64,000 nucleotides of DNA, from the NCBI GenBank assembly GCA_963704535.1, contig OY969916.1, forward strand, positions 7,378,001-7,442,000, in the 5' to 3' direction. This DNA comes from G963704535 sp963704535. Lineage in GTDB: Bacteria; Chloroflexota; Chloroflexia; Chloroflexales; Roseiflexaceae. A program made the translations under genes and the position numbers. A model generated the notes under the pieces. That model had not been told where the DNA came from and searched no databases. It saw only the letters and a list, made by a program, of their open reading frames with translations. Below, one piece after another: positions 28,610 through 37,170 of the stretch; position 1 is the stretch's first letter; each line of letters opens with the position of its first letter.

Positions 28610-29569
28610 TTGACCAAGAAGATCGGAGTGATGGTCGGCAGCGAAGGCACCTGGCCGGACGCCTTTATCGATGAGGTCAACCGCCGCAATGCGGGCGTCG
28701 TGGCCGAGTTCGTCAAGCTGGGTGGCACCCGCATGGCCGAAAAGTGCGAGTATGACGTGATCGTTGATCGTATTTCCCACGAGATCCCGTACTACCGCAC
28801 CTTCCTCAAGGCCGCGATGATGAGCGGCACGATCGTGATCAACAATCCGTTCTGGTGGAGCGCCGACGAGAAGTTCACCGGCGCCGGTATCGCGTCCTAC
28901 CTGGGTGTGGCCCACCCGCGCAGTGTCGCGCTGCCTTCGCATTCCTACATCGAGGGCATCGACCACCAGAAGTCGTTACGTAACCTCCAGCCCCATATCC
29001 CCTGGGATCAGCACCTTGAGTACGTCGGCGGCTTCCCGGTCATCCTCAAGCCCCATTCCGGCGGCGGCTTCAAGCAGGTCTTCAAGCTGCATACCCTGGA
29101 TCAGCTCTGGTCGGCCTACAACGAGACCGGCACCGAGTGTATGATGCTCCAGGAGTTCATCGATTGGGAAAAGTACGTTCGCTGCCTGGTGATCGGCCAG
29201 GAGCAGGTCCTGGTGATGAAATTCGACGTCAACGAGCCCTACCCCCACCGTTACTTCGATGTGGACGGCTACCTCACCCCCCAGGAGCACGAGCGGGTGG
29301 TCAGTGACGCGCTGAAGCTGTGCCGGGCGCTCGGCTATGATATGAACACCGTCGAGTTCGCGCTCAAGGATGGCGTGCCCTACGCGATCGACTTCACTAA
29401 CCCGGCGCCCGATATGGACTACTGGTCGCTCAAGGAGAAGTTCTTCGGCTGGGTCGTCACGGCGATGGCCGACCTGTGCATCTCCCGCGCCAAGGAGGGC
29501 CGCTCGCAGGTGAACGAGATCCACTGGAGCAAGCTGCTCAACCCGCAGACCAGAGCGGTCGAAGGCTAA
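28610..29569 (+). CDS. ATP-grasp carboxylate-amine ligase
   Basis: TTG 28610 is chosen because AAGGAGG lies just upstream; it gives 319 residues starting TKKIGVMVGSEGTWP. The ATP-grasp pieces are FPVILKPHSGGGFKQVF (first ATP-binding lysine and glycine loop), MMLQEFIDWEKYVRCLVIG (hinge Glu and grasp strand) and FALKDGVPYAIDFTNPAPDMDYW, where the usual metal-binding E...N appears as D...N. This is the D-Ala-D-Ala ligase/RimK-like fold, which joins a carboxylate to an amine through an acyl phosphate. The substrate is unknown. It lies in an operon-like run with two other predicted amidoligases. Confidence 0.8.
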   Translation: MTKKIGVMVGSEGTWPDAFIDEVNRRNAGVVAEFVKLGGTRMAEKCEYDVIVDRISHEIPYYRTFLKAAMMSGTIVINNPFWWSADEKFTGAGIASYLGVAHPRSVALPSHSYIEGIDHQKSLRNLQPHIPWDQHLEYVGGFPVILKPHSGGGFKQVFKLHTLDQLWSAYNETGTECMMLQEFIDWEKYVRCLVIGQEQVLVMKFDVNEPYPHRYFDVDGYLTPQEHERVVSDALKLCRALGYDMNTVEFALKDGVPYAIDFTNPAPDMDYWSLKEKFFGWVVTAMADLCISRAKEGRSQVNEIHWSKLLNPQTRAVEG

Positions 29570-29577
29570 TCCGAGAT

Positions 29578-29646
29578 CGGAAATTGGAGATTGGAGATTG
29601 GAGATTGGACGACGTGACGAACAATCTCCAATCTCCAATCTCCAAC
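29578..29646. repeat. Heptad palindromic array between amidoligase genes
   Basis: Several GGAGATT units, a GGACGACGTGACGAAC spacer, then inverted AATCTCC units. It separates the ATP-grasp and permuted ATP-grasp genes and would form an intercistronic hairpin. Confidence 0.85.
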
Positions 29647-29660
29647 TTGAGGAGGAACGG

Positions 29661-31025
29661 ATGCTCGAAGAAGCCATCGCCCATTACCACGAACTGCTCG
29701 ACCCGGAGACGGCCCGCGCGACGCATCAGCGCCTGACCGAGGAGCAGCACGCGCGCAATCTGTTCTTCGGCGATCGGCCGCTGGTGACAGTGCTGCGCCC
29801 GCGCTTCATCAGCGCCCCGCAGTACGAGCAGCTCCGCACGGCGTGTGGCCTGGTCGTCGGCGCGGCGCGCCGGCTGGCCCTAGCGATGCTGGATGACCAC
29901 GAGCTGCGCCGCGACCTGGAGCTGACGCCCGGCGAGCAGGCGCTGATCGCCATGCACCCCGGCTACGACGAGCCGAGCGCCCATTCACGCATGGATACCT
30001 TCCTGACGCTCGATGGCTCGTCGCTACAGTTTGTCGAGTACAACGCCGAGAGCCCCGCCGCAATCGCCTACCAGGATGGCCTCTCCGATGTGTTCGTGCA
30101 GCTCCCGGCGATGCAGCGCTTCGCCGAGCGCTACGCCATCACCAGCCTGCCGGCGCGCCACCGCCTGCTCGAAACGCTCCTGAATGCCTGGCGCGTCTAC
30201 GGCGGCGCCGGCTCGCCCACGATCGCCATCCTGGACTGGAAGGGCCTGCCGACCCACTCCGAGTTTCTGCTGTTCCAAAGCTACTTCCACGAGCACGGCC
30301 TACAGGCGCTGATCTGCTCCCCCGACGACCTGGCCTTCCGTGAGGGCCGGCTCTACGCGCACTCCGACGGCGCTCAGACCCCGGTCGACCTGGTCTACAA
30401 GCGCGTTTTGACCAGCGAGTTCCTCACCCGCTACGGCGACGAGGCGCTTGATCACCCGCTCGTCCAGGCCTACGCGGCTGGGAAAGTCTGCATGGTGAAC
30501 TCCTTCCGAGCCAAACTCCTGCATAAAAAATCGATCTTTGCGTTGCTCACCGCCGACGAGCTACAGGATCGCTTCACCGCCGAAGAGCGCGCCGCGATCA
30601 CCCGCCATGTCCCGTGGACGCGGCTGGTCCGCGCCGGGGCCTCCACCTACGCCGGCGAGCGAATCGATCTGCTGGAGTTCGCCCGCGCCAACCAGCAGCG
30701 CCTGCTGCTGAAACCTAACGACGAGTATGGCGGCAAGGGCATTGTGATCGGCTGGGAGGTCAGCCCCGACGAGTGGACGCGTGGCCTCCACGAGGCGCTC
30801 CAGAGCCCATTCGTCGTCCAGGAGCGCGTCGAGATCGCCTACGAGGATTACCCGTCGATGGTCGATGGCCGGGTGGAGATCGGCCGGCGCCTGGTCGACA
30901 GCGACCCGTTTGTGTTCGGCACCGAGGTGGCTGGCTGCCTGACGCGCCTCTCGACGGTGACGCTGCTCAATGTGACGGCCGGCGGCGGCTCCACCGCCCC
31001 GATGTTTGTGATCGACAAACGCTGA
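29661..31025 (+). CDS. Circularly permuted ATP-grasp-like ligase (glutathionylspermidine-synthase-like fold)
   Basis: ATG 29661 follows GAGGAGGAACGG; 454 residues. The N-terminal half has LDGSSLQFVEYNAESPAAIAYQD, the E-x-N metal motif normally found at the end of an ATP-grasp, while the ATP-binding lysine and glycine loop (LLLKPNDEYGGKGIVIGWE) lies in the C-terminal half, followed by FVVQERV. That inverted order is the hallmark of circularly permuted ATP-grasp enzymes. The C-terminus ends TAGGGSTAPMFVIDKR. Such enzymes form amide bonds on small peptides or amino acids. The substrate is not deducible. Confidence 0.72.
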   Translation: MLEEAIAHYHELLDPETARATHQRLTEEQHARNLFFGDRPLVTVLRPRFISAPQYEQLRTACGLVVGAARRLALAMLDDHELRRDLELTPGEQALIAMHPGYDEPSAHSRMDTFLTLDGSSLQFVEYNAESPAAIAYQDGLSDVFVQLPAMQRFAERYAITSLPARHRLLETLLNAWRVYGGAGSPTIAILDWKGLPTHSEFLLFQSYFHEHGLQALICSPDDLAFREGRLYAHSDGAQTPVDLVYKRVLTSEFLTRYGDEALDHPLVQAYAAGKVCMVNSFRAKLLHKKSIFALLTADELQDRFTAEERAAITRHVPWTRLVRAGASTYAGERIDLLEFARANQQRLLLKPNDEYGGKGIVIGWEVSPDEWTRGLHEALQSPFVVQERVEIAYEDYPSMVDGRVEIGRRLVDSDPFVFGTEVAGCLTRLSTVTLLNVTAGGGSTAPMFVIDKR

Positions 31026-31029
31026 TTCG

Positions 31030-31095
31030 GCATTTGAAAAGGGAGGGGCGAGGGGAGGGCAGCCCTCCCCTCAAGTCCCACCCCAACCTGTCGAA
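31030..31095. repeat. GC-rich palindrome between amidoligase genes
   Basis: GAAAAGGGAGGGGCGAGGGGAGG...CCTCCCCTCAAGTCCCACCCC with the centre GGGCAGCCC; it resembles the core of the family 1 elements but lacks clear TGTCTG ends. Confidence 0.6.
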
Positions 31096-31131
31096 AGCCG
31101 CCGGCGACTGATAACTGGAAAGGTTAGAGTT

Positions 31132-32277
31132 ATGAGCGTCTACGATCCCATGTCGCCCGATTTCCCCTTCACGATCGGCATTGAGGAGGAGTACCAGGTC
31201 GTCGACCCGGAGACACGCGAGCTGCGCTCCTACATCACCCAGGTCCTCGAACGGGGCCGCATGATCTTGAGCGAGCAGATCAAGCCGGAGATGCACCAGA
31301 GCATCGTCGAGGTCGGCACGCGCCCCTGCCGCACGGTGCAGGAGGCCCGCGCCGAGGTGGTCAAGCTACGCAGCACGATCGCCTCGCTCTCGGCCCAGCA
31401 TGGCCTGCGCATTCTCGCCGCCGGCACCCACCCGATCTCCTCGTGGATGAATCAGGAGATCACGCCGTTTGAGCGCTACAAGGGCGTCGTCGAGGAGATG
31501 CAGGAGCTGGCGCTGCGCCTGCTGATCTTCGGCATGCACGTCCATGTCGGGATGCCCAACAACGAGGTCTCGATCGAGTTGATGAACGTCGTGCGCTATT
31601 TCTTGCCGCATGTCCTGGCGCTTTCGACCTCGTCGCCCTTCTGGATGGGGCGTAACACCGGCTTTAAGTCCTACCGCAGCTCGATCTTCTCCAACTTCCC
31701 GCGCACCGGCATCCCGCCCTCTTTCTCGTCTTACTCCGAGTTTGAGAACTACATCAACCTGCTGATCAAGACCAACAGCATCGACACCGGCAAAAAGATC
31801 TGGTGGGATGTGCGTCCGCATCCGGTCTTCGGCACGCTCGAGTTCCGCGTCTGCGACATCGCCACCCGCGTGGACGAGTGCATCGGGCTGGCCGCGCTCA
31901 TGCAGGCGATCGTCGTCAAGGTCTACTCGATGTTCGAGCAGAACACCTCCTTCCGGGTCTACCGCCGTGCGCTGATCAACGAGAACAAGTGGCGCGCTAT
32001 GCGCTGGGGCCTGGACGGCAAGATGATCGATTTCGGCAAGCGAACCGAGGTTGAGGCTAAGGCGCTCATGCACGAGCTGGTCGCTTTCGTCGACGATGTG
32101 GTCGATACCCTTGGCAGCCGCAAAGATGTCGAGTACCTGCTCAAGGTCGTCGAGGGCGGCACTAGCGCCGATCGCCAGCTTGCGATCTACAAAGAGACCA
32201 ACGATCTCAAGGCCGTGGTGGATAACCTGATTGCCGAGACTATGGAGGGTGTGCCGATGATGGAGGCCGCAGCCTGA
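31132..32277 (+). CDS. GCS2-type carboxylate-amine ligase (YbdK-like)
   Basis: The 381-residue protein starts MSVYDPMSPDFPFTIGIEEEYQ, the GIEEE motif of the glutamate-cysteine ligase 2 family (PF04107), and continues with the family's EVGTRPCRTVQEA, FGMHVHVGMPN and WWDVRPHPVFGTLEFRVCD segments, which supply ATP/Mg and amino-substrate ligands. YbdK itself has weak glutamate-cysteine ligase activity. The natural substrate of most relatives is unknown. As the last gene of the run it suggests stepwise amide bond formation with an amino acid such as Glu, but this is inference. Confidence 0.85.
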   Translation: MSVYDPMSPDFPFTIGIEEEYQVVDPETRELRSYITQVLERGRMILSEQIKPEMHQSIVEVGTRPCRTVQEARAEVVKLRSTIASLSAQHGLRILAAGTHPISSWMNQEITPFERYKGVVEEMQELALRLLIFGMHVHVGMPNNEVSIELMNVVRYFLPHVLALSTSSPFWMGRNTGFKSYRSSIFSNFPRTGIPPSFSSYSEFENYINLLIKTNSIDTGKKIWWDVRPHPVFGTLEFRVCDIATRVDECIGLAALMQAIVVKVYSMFEQNTSFRVYRRALINENKWRAMRWGLDGKMIDFGKRTEVEAKALMHELVAFVDDVVDTLGSRKDVEYLLKVVEGGTSADRQLAIYKETNDLKAVVDNLIAETMEGVPMMEAAA

Positions 32278-32307
32278 CCCAGGAACCAAGCCGCGCAGGA
32301 GCAGCGC

Positions 32308-33543
32308 TCACGCTTCAGGCTGCTCGCTCGTCGCGTCGAGCCGCCGCACGATTCCGGCGACGAGGCGTACCACGCGCTCGATCGTGTGCCCATCGACGAC
32401 AGCGAGCGTGTCCTCCATACTGCCGCGATACGGCACCTGTCCATCGGCGTTGAGGCAGGTGATCGTCATGGCGCGTCGCCCATTGCGGAGCAGCGTCCGG
32501 GCGATCGTTCGATCCCCAGCGTAGTGGCGCGGCTCGGCGTCGATGATCGGGTCTTCGGCGTCGGCGGCGGCGGCGCACTGGAGCAGCAGCGGGTCGGCCG
32601 CGCGCTCGCGTAGCGTCCCTTCGCTGGTCACGTAGCATAGGCGGCCCGCGCCGATGCCCTCGATCCCTACGAATAGGGTCATCTCATAATTGAAGGGGTA
32701 GCGGCGGAGCAGGTCGGCCAGCCCGGTGTCGGAGTTCGTCGCCCCCAGCCCGACCGCCCAGATCTCGGTCTTGGTCAGGCCGTTCAGCTCGGCGGCGCTC
32801 GCCAGCAGCGCCGACAGCGCCCCCGCGTGATTGACCGCGCCTGGGGTTGCCGCAGCCCGGAGCGATTGCACATCCAGGATTGCCAACAATAGCAGATAAG
32901 CGGCAGGCAGCACCTGCCCGTACCAGCCCGCGCGGCTGAGTTCCAGCGAAATGTTGAGCGCCCCGATCAATGCGAACAGCACCAGTAGCCCGCAGGCGAC
33001 CACGCGACCAATCACCGGACGCCTGTCGCTGCTGAACCGTTGGGCGAGCCGCCCGGCAGCAAGCGGCGAGTCAAGCGGCGCGAGCAGCACCACTCGCCAG
33101 CGCGGCGCCTCAGTCGTTGCGCGCGTCGCGATTACGTTCTGGCTGGGGCGGCGGCGGGCCAGCAGCGGCAGCGGGCGACCGAACGCCACGACGGCGATCA
33201 CCAGGCTCCAGGCGAAGAGAAACAGTGAAGGGAGCGGGAGCCAATAGTACAGCGCGACGCCAGGCAGCGCCAGCAGCGCCAGCAGCAGCCCCTCGGCACC
33301 GATCGAGACCGGGGCGCGAAACGGATCGGCCGAGACGCGTAGCCCGGCCAGGCGCATCCGACCGTCGAGGTAGGCGGCTGCCCGCGCCTCGGGTAGCGAG
33401 GTCGCCCGGCGCGGCCCGATCTCGCCCACGATCATATTCACCGCGTCGAGCGGGTGCTCCCGTAGGCGGCGGGGAGTATGTCCTGGCCGAGCATCCATGT
33501 CGGCCGCGCCGAAGTATTCCGGCTCACGAGCTTCACGGTACAT
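32308..33543 (-). CDS. Degenerate M28-peptidase-like membrane protein
   Basis: A cytoplasmic N-terminus is followed by two hydrophobic pairs (about residues 85-130 and 175-235). The C-terminal half follows the M28 aminopeptidase order: VNHAGALSALLASAAEL where active enzymes have a metal-binding D in a GA.D.A.G context, then EIWAVGLGATNSDTGLADLLRRY where they have a GEE/GS segment, then EGIGAGRL and a late D/H region. The zinc ligands are mostly replaced, so it is probably not an active peptidase. It is convergent with the amidoligase run. ATG 33543 is tentative; 33498 (MDARPGHTPRR) is possible. Confidence 0.55.
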   Translation of the reverse strand: MYREAREPEYFGAADMDARPGHTPRRLREHPLDAVNMIVGEIGPRRATSLPEARAAAYLDGRMRLAGLRVSADPFRAPVSIGAEGLLLALLALPGVALYYWLPLPSLFLFAWSLVIAVVAFGRPLPLLARRRPSQNVIATRATTEAPRWRVVLLAPLDSPLAAGRLAQRFSSDRRPVIGRVVACGLLVLFALIGALNISLELSRAGWYGQVLPAAYLLLLAILDVQSLRAAATPGAVNHAGALSALLASAAELNGLTKTEIWAVGLGATNSDTGLADLLRRYPFNYEMTLFVGIEGIGAGRLCYVTSEGTLRERAADPLLLQCAAAADAEDPIIDAEPRHYAGDRTIARTLLRNGRRAMTITCLNADGQVPYRGSMEDTLAVVDGHTIERVVRLVAGIVRRLDATSEQPEA

Positions 33544-33555
33544 GATCAATCTACA

Positions 33556-33776
33556 AAGGGGGAGTTTGAGGGGGTCTGCCCCCTCAAGATCCCTCCCCAC
33601 TATAGGTTGCGGCTGCCTGAAAAGGGGAGTTTGAGGGGGCTGCCCCCTCAAGATTTCTCTCCACCACAGGTCGCGGCTGCCTGAAAAGGGGGAGTTTGAG
33701 GGGGCTACCCCTCAAGATTTCTCTCCACCACAGATCGCGAGAGAGATAACAACCTTTTCAGATAGTCTCTTAGAAC
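33556..33776. mobile_element. Reiterated family 1 palindromic element (three core copies)
   Basis: Three successive GGGAGTTTGAGGGGG...CCCTCAAGAT cores, each followed by CTCTCCACCACAGRTCGCG-type spacer and separated by GGCTGCCTGAAAAGG, end with AACCTTTTCAGATAGTCTCTTA. It looks like internal tandem growth of one MITE. The whole 33544-33915 region has no gene. Confidence 0.75.
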
Positions 33777-33780
33777 AACC

Positions 33781-33800
33781 GAGTACTATGTTTAGTACTC
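33781..33800. promoter_or_regulatory. Perfect 8-bp inverted repeat upstream of flp pilins
   Basis: GAGTACTA-TGTT-TAGTACTC is a perfect stem with a 4-base loop. It could be an operator or an RNA hairpin; nothing identifies a binding protein. Confidence 0.4.
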
Positions 33801-33858
33801 TTAACGATTGGGACCAATAACCCATTGAAACGACACCCCATCCATGGCATCATGATGC

Positions 33859-33890
33859 TGTAGAAAGTTTCTACACCGCACTAATACAAT
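33859..33890 (+). promoter_or_regulatory. Candidate operator and -10 of first flp gene
   Basis: TGTAGAAAGTTTCTACA (33859-33875) is a 17-bp palindrome immediately before TACAAT (33885-33890), which could be the -10. The palindrome would cover the -35 position, a common repressor or activator layout. Confidence 0.45.
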
Positions 33891-33915
33891 GTACCACGAA
33901 AGGGGAACCCCAGCA

Positions 33916-34074
33916 ATGCTTCGCAGCTTTTTCGCCAAAGAAGACGGCCAAGGCCTAGTCGAGTACGCGCTCATCCTCGTCCTCATCGCCATCGTTGTCA
34001 TCGGTATTCTGTCACTGCTCGGCGGCAAGGTCAGCCAGGTGTTCAGCACGATCAACAGCGGCTTGAACCCGTAA
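33916..34074 (+). CDS. Flp/Fap-type pilin, copy 1
   Basis: The 52-residue protein MLRSFFAKEDGQGLVEYALI... has the short basic leader, the G-x4-E-Y processing region (GQGLVEYAL) and the single hydrophobic helix of Flp pilins (PF04964), followed by a short polar tail ending INSGLNP. Such pilins are cleaved by a TadV-type peptidase and assembled by the Tad machine. No tad genes are in the window. The start at 33916 is chosen because it gives the normal leader length. Confidence 0.9.
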   Translation: MLRSFFAKEDGQGLVEYALILVLIAIVVIGILSLLGGKVSQVFSTINSGLNP

Positions 34075-34091
34075 TTCTTCTCCGAATCAAG

Positions 34092-34135
34092 AAATTGCGC
34101 CCCACCTCTAGTTAGGCGGGGCGCAATTTTTTTAC
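34092..34135 (+). terminator. Intrinsic terminator after flp copy 1
   Basis: TTGCGCCCCACCT...AGGCGGGGCGCAA forms a strong hairpin followed by seven T residues. Confidence 0.85.
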
Positions 34136-34172
34136 GCACGGTCGTCCAGCAGAGCAAAAGGAGGTGAACGTC

Positions 34173-34331
34173 ATGCTGCACAGTTTCTTTGCGAAAGAAG
34201 AGGGCCAGGGGTTGGTCGAATACGCGCTCATTCTGGTGCTTATCGCTATTGTTGTTATCGGTATTCTATCACTGCTTGGGAGTAGGGTCAGCCGCGTATT
34301 CAGCACGATCAACAGCGGCCTGAACCCATAA
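34173..34331 (+). CDS. Flp/Fap-type pilin, copy 2
   Basis: A second 52-residue pilin, MLHSFFAKEEGQGLVEYALI..., differs from the first at only a few positions (LR/LH, ED/EE, GK/SR, SQ/SR) and follows AAAGGAGGTGAACGTC. It is a recent tandem duplicate with its own ribosome site, and each copy has its own terminator. Two pilin copies may allow dose or subunit mixing. Confidence 0.9.
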   Translation: MLHSFFAKEEGQGLVEYALILVLIAIVVIGILSLLGSRVSRVFSTINSGLNP

Positions 34332-34348
34332 TGCTCTCTGAATCGAAA

Positions 34349-34388
34349 TCTCGCGCCCCACCTGCACAGGTGGGGCGCGAATGTTTTG
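34349..34388 (+). terminator. Intrinsic terminator after flp copy 2
   Basis: TCGCGCCCCACCT-GCAC-AGGTGGGGCGCGA is a perfect 13-bp stem followed by ATGTTTT. Confidence 0.8.
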
Positions 34389-34397
34389 AGTGTGACC

Positions 34398-34462
34398 AAA
34401 ATCTGTGGAGGGGAGGAGTTTTGGGGAGGGTGGCCCTCCCTAAGCCCCTCCCTTTCCCACAA
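34398..34462. repeat. GC-rich palindrome between flp and PPC genes
   Basis: TGTGGAGGGGAGGAGTTTTGGGG and CCTAAGCCCCTCCCTTTCCCACA arms flank a GAGGGTGGCCCTC core; a degenerate relative of the GGGAGTTT palindromes. Confidence 0.6.
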
Positions 34463-34467
34463 ACGAA

Positions 34468-36867
34468 CTACTGTGACGGAAGCTCCTCGCCATACCGCCA
34501 CAAGTAGTAGTGCCGGCCGACGTTGCCCATCTCGACCTGCCAGCCGCGCGGGTTATCCGGCGAGTAGGTCAGCACCCGCCGCTGGAAGACCTGCACCAGC
34601 ACATCGCGCTCCACCCCGCCGACACGAACGCGCGTCCAGAATGCCTCGCTGGTCGGGTAGCCGAGCGTGAAGACCCAATCCACTAGTGTGCCCTCCCGGT
34701 AGCGCTCGCCCTCGTACGTGATGCCCTGCGCGTTCAAGTAATCCCAGAACACCCGCGGGACATTGTGGTCGCTCTCAGGGACGAAGCGGGCCAGGCGCGT
34801 CTCCGGGCGATCAGGGCCGGTGTAGGCCCCAACTTCTCCAGCGCGATTGATCGTCTCCTTGACTGGCTGCCCCGTCCGATCGCCGGGGAACTGGCCGCTG
34901 ACGCCGCCGAAGCTGGCGTAGGTCGGCGCGTTGGGGTCGTCCGGGTCACCGGCGATCGGGATATCGGCTGGGGCGTGCTGGACGAACTCATTATCGCCAA
35001 CCTGCATCTTGCCGGTGATCAGCTCGATCACCAGCAGGCCGGTCGTAACAAACCAGCGGCTGTTCCGGTCGCCGCCGGGGTTATTGACCTCCATGCGCGC
35101 CTTGTCGAAGTACTGGACCTGGCGCAACCCGCTGCCCGCCTGAAGATACCCCTCGGAGCGGGCCATCAGCCCGCGCGGCCCCCACACCCAGGTTCGGCTC
35201 GCCCGCTGGGCGGCGACCGGCTGGTCGTTGCGCTTCCACACCTGCTCGAAGGATGGGTCGGCAAAGCCCTGGAGCGGCCCGTTCACCATCGCGCTCGCAT
35301 TGCCGGCGTTGCCTGAGAAGCTATCGAACCCGGCCTCCTCAGTCAGCAGTGCTATCTCCGTAAGCGACTCCTCGGTCTCGGCGACCTCCGTTTCGTCGAG
35401 GAATGGCGGCGTTGGTGAGCTGGTCGCGGTCGTTGTCGAGGTGGGGGTGCCCCCGGTGCCCGGCGAAACCGGACCTGTCGGCCCCTGTGGCGCCGGCCCA
35501 CGCCCGCACTCCGCGCCCGGCACGCACAGCTTCAGGGTGAAGTCGTAGCGGATAAACTGGTTGCCGATATCGCCGACATTCTTGATTTGCAAGTAGTAGA
35601 ACCCGTCGGCCTGGGGGACGAAGCGGATCTCCGAGTCGAGCGAGCCGCCGCCGGCAATATCGTCGTTGAAGTCGATCACCGAGACCCCATCGCGGTCGGC
35701 CAGGTAGATCACCGTGTCGGCGCCAGCCTCAGTGGGGTCAGGCTCGGTCTGGTTCGTGAAGCGGCGCGTGTCGGTGTACATATAGTAGATCTTGCCGGTC
35801 TTGCCGAAGAACTTGACCCAGTCGGCGTCGCCGATCGGGCAGATCGCCTTGTTGAACTGGGTCTCGTTCGAGGTGATCAGCACCGCTTCCTCCGGCAGGC
35901 CGTCCTCCTCGAACAGGTCGCGGCAGATCTCGGGCACGGTGATCGGTGTGGGGCCGTAGCTCTCGGAGCGAACGATGATCCGGTAGGTGCGGTTGTTGCC
36001 GCCGAGGCCGGCGATATCGCGCACTCGGATGTAGTACAGCCCGTCGCGTGGCGCCGTCCACGATTGGATGCGCGGCTTGATGTCGAAGGCGTTCGGCGGC
36101 GTGGGAGTGCGGTTGAAGTAGTCGTCGTTATTGGCGAGCAGGTTGCCCTCGCTGTCGTAGAGATGCAGCGACAGGTCCAGCCCGATGTCCATAAAAGTGA
36201 TGTCGACCGTATAGACCTTGCCGCCGACCCCGCCGAAACTGAACCAGTCCTCGTCGCCGAGCGTACAGATGCCGTGGGCCTCTTCGATGTCGACCAGGAT
36301 GAGCTTAGCGCTGGCCTGGTCGTTGCCGGGGTCGTTGGTGGTCTCGGGGCAGGGCTGCGGCGTCGGAGTGGAGGTTGCGCTTGGGCCGATGGTGACCGTT
36401 GGCGTTGGGGTCGTGGACGGCGTTGGTGAGATTGTGGGCGTGGGACCAATGACAGTAACCGAAATAAAGGTGCTTGCTGTCGTATTGTTTGAGTCTGCCT
36501 CGACCCTGATATTCGAAATCGTCCCCCCCACTTGGTTTGCAGGTACACTGATCTGAAATGAAAAATCCTGGAATGCGCCAACTGCCACATTAATAGTTCC
36601 AGGGTCAGTAGTTGCCCAACCTGATGGTAAACCTGAAATAGTAATATCAAAGGTAGTATCAATGCTACTATTATTGGTCAATCGCATATTGACCGTAGCA
36701 ATCTGTCCGGGGTTTACTGGTACGGGAATTGGGGCTTGCTGCGCTATTACCGCAATCTGTTGAGCGCTAGCAGGGACGCGCCACAACCCAAACGACAGCA
36801 CCAGGCTTATGACCAGGGCCGTAAGAGCGAGATTACGCAGGCGTGCGGGCGGGCGGCTCACGGACAT
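34468..36867 (-). CDS. Secreted protein with NEW3-like and two PPC domains
   Basis: 799 residues. An N-terminal Sec signal (hydrophobic LALTALVISLVLSFGLW, cleavage after SAQ/ASA) is followed by a NEW3/Ig-like domain (TVNMRLTNNSSIDTTFDITISG), a Thr/Pro-rich linker, and two pre-peptidase C-terminal (PPC) modules with DWFSFGGVGGKVYTVDIT / DGLYYIRVRD and DWVKFFGKTGKIYYMYT / DGFYYLQIKN. A second Thr-rich linker leads to a C-terminal domain with FPGDRTGQPVKETINRAG and repeated Trp-rich strands. PPC domains are extracellular binding modules. No catalytic domain or LPXTG motif is seen. A consensus promoter lies just upstream. Confidence 0.75.
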   Translation of the reverse strand: MSVSRPPARLRNLALTALVISLVLSFGLWRVPASAQQIAVIAQQAPIPVPVNPGQIATVNMRLTNNSSIDTTFDITISGLPSGWATTDPGTINVAVGAFQDFSFQISVPANQVGGTISNIRVEADSNNTTASTFISVTVIGPTPTISPTPSTTPTPTVTIGPSATSTPTPQPCPETTNDPGNDQASAKLILVDIEEAHGICTLGDEDWFSFGGVGGKVYTVDITFMDIGLDLSLHLYDSEGNLLANNDDYFNRTPTPPNAFDIKPRIQSWTAPRDGLYYIRVRDIAGLGGNNRTYRIIVRSESYGPTPITVPEICRDLFEEDGLPEEAVLITSNETQFNKAICPIGDADWVKFFGKTGKIYYMYTDTRRFTNQTEPDPTEAGADTVIYLADRDGVSVIDFNDDIAGGGSLDSEIRFVPQADGFYYLQIKNVGDIGNQFIRYDFTLKLCVPGAECGRGPAPQGPTGPVSPGTGGTPTSTTTATSSPTPPFLDETEVAETEESLTEIALLTEEAGFDSFSGNAGNASAMVNGPLQGFADPSFEQVWKRNDQPVAAQRASRTWVWGPRGLMARSEGYLQAGSGLRQVQYFDKARMEVNNPGGDRNSRWFVTTGLLVIELITGKMQVGDNEFVQHAPADIPIAGDPDDPNAPTYASFGGVSGQFPGDRTGQPVKETINRAGEVGAYTGPDRPETRLARFVPESDHNVPRVFWDYLNAQGITYEGERYREGTLVDWVFTLGYPTSEAFWTRVRVGGVERDVLVQVFQRRVLTYSPDNPRGWQVEMGNVGRHYYLWRYGEELPSQ

Positions 36868-36906
36868 GCGGGCTCCTGCTGCTACAGTTGGCGGCTTGGT
36901 CCCCGC

Positions 36907-36934
36907 ATTATAACAGAAGGCATGTTGGTGTCAA
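36907..36934 (-). promoter_or_regulatory. Consensus sigma70 promoter of PPC protein
   Basis: On the minus strand TTGACA (36934-36929), a 16-bp spacer and TATAAT (36912-36907) match consensus at every position. The rest of 36868-37170 shows no gene. Confidence 0.85.
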
Positions 36935-37170
36935 GGAAGGGATGGGAGCGGCCAGATAGCTTCTTCAGGTGGATAAATGCGCCAGCAACCCGCGCACGCG
37001 CTGGATGAACTCGCCAGTCCACTTGCGAAGTATACCGTTGTTACTGGAAACGTGCAACGTCTGCCGATGGCCTACCCTATGTCCGATCTAGCGCCGCCTA
37101 AATAATGGCGCCACCGGAGCCCACTGCGGCTACGATGGCGCTAGCACGTAGCAGGTTCTCAGGCCCTGGC

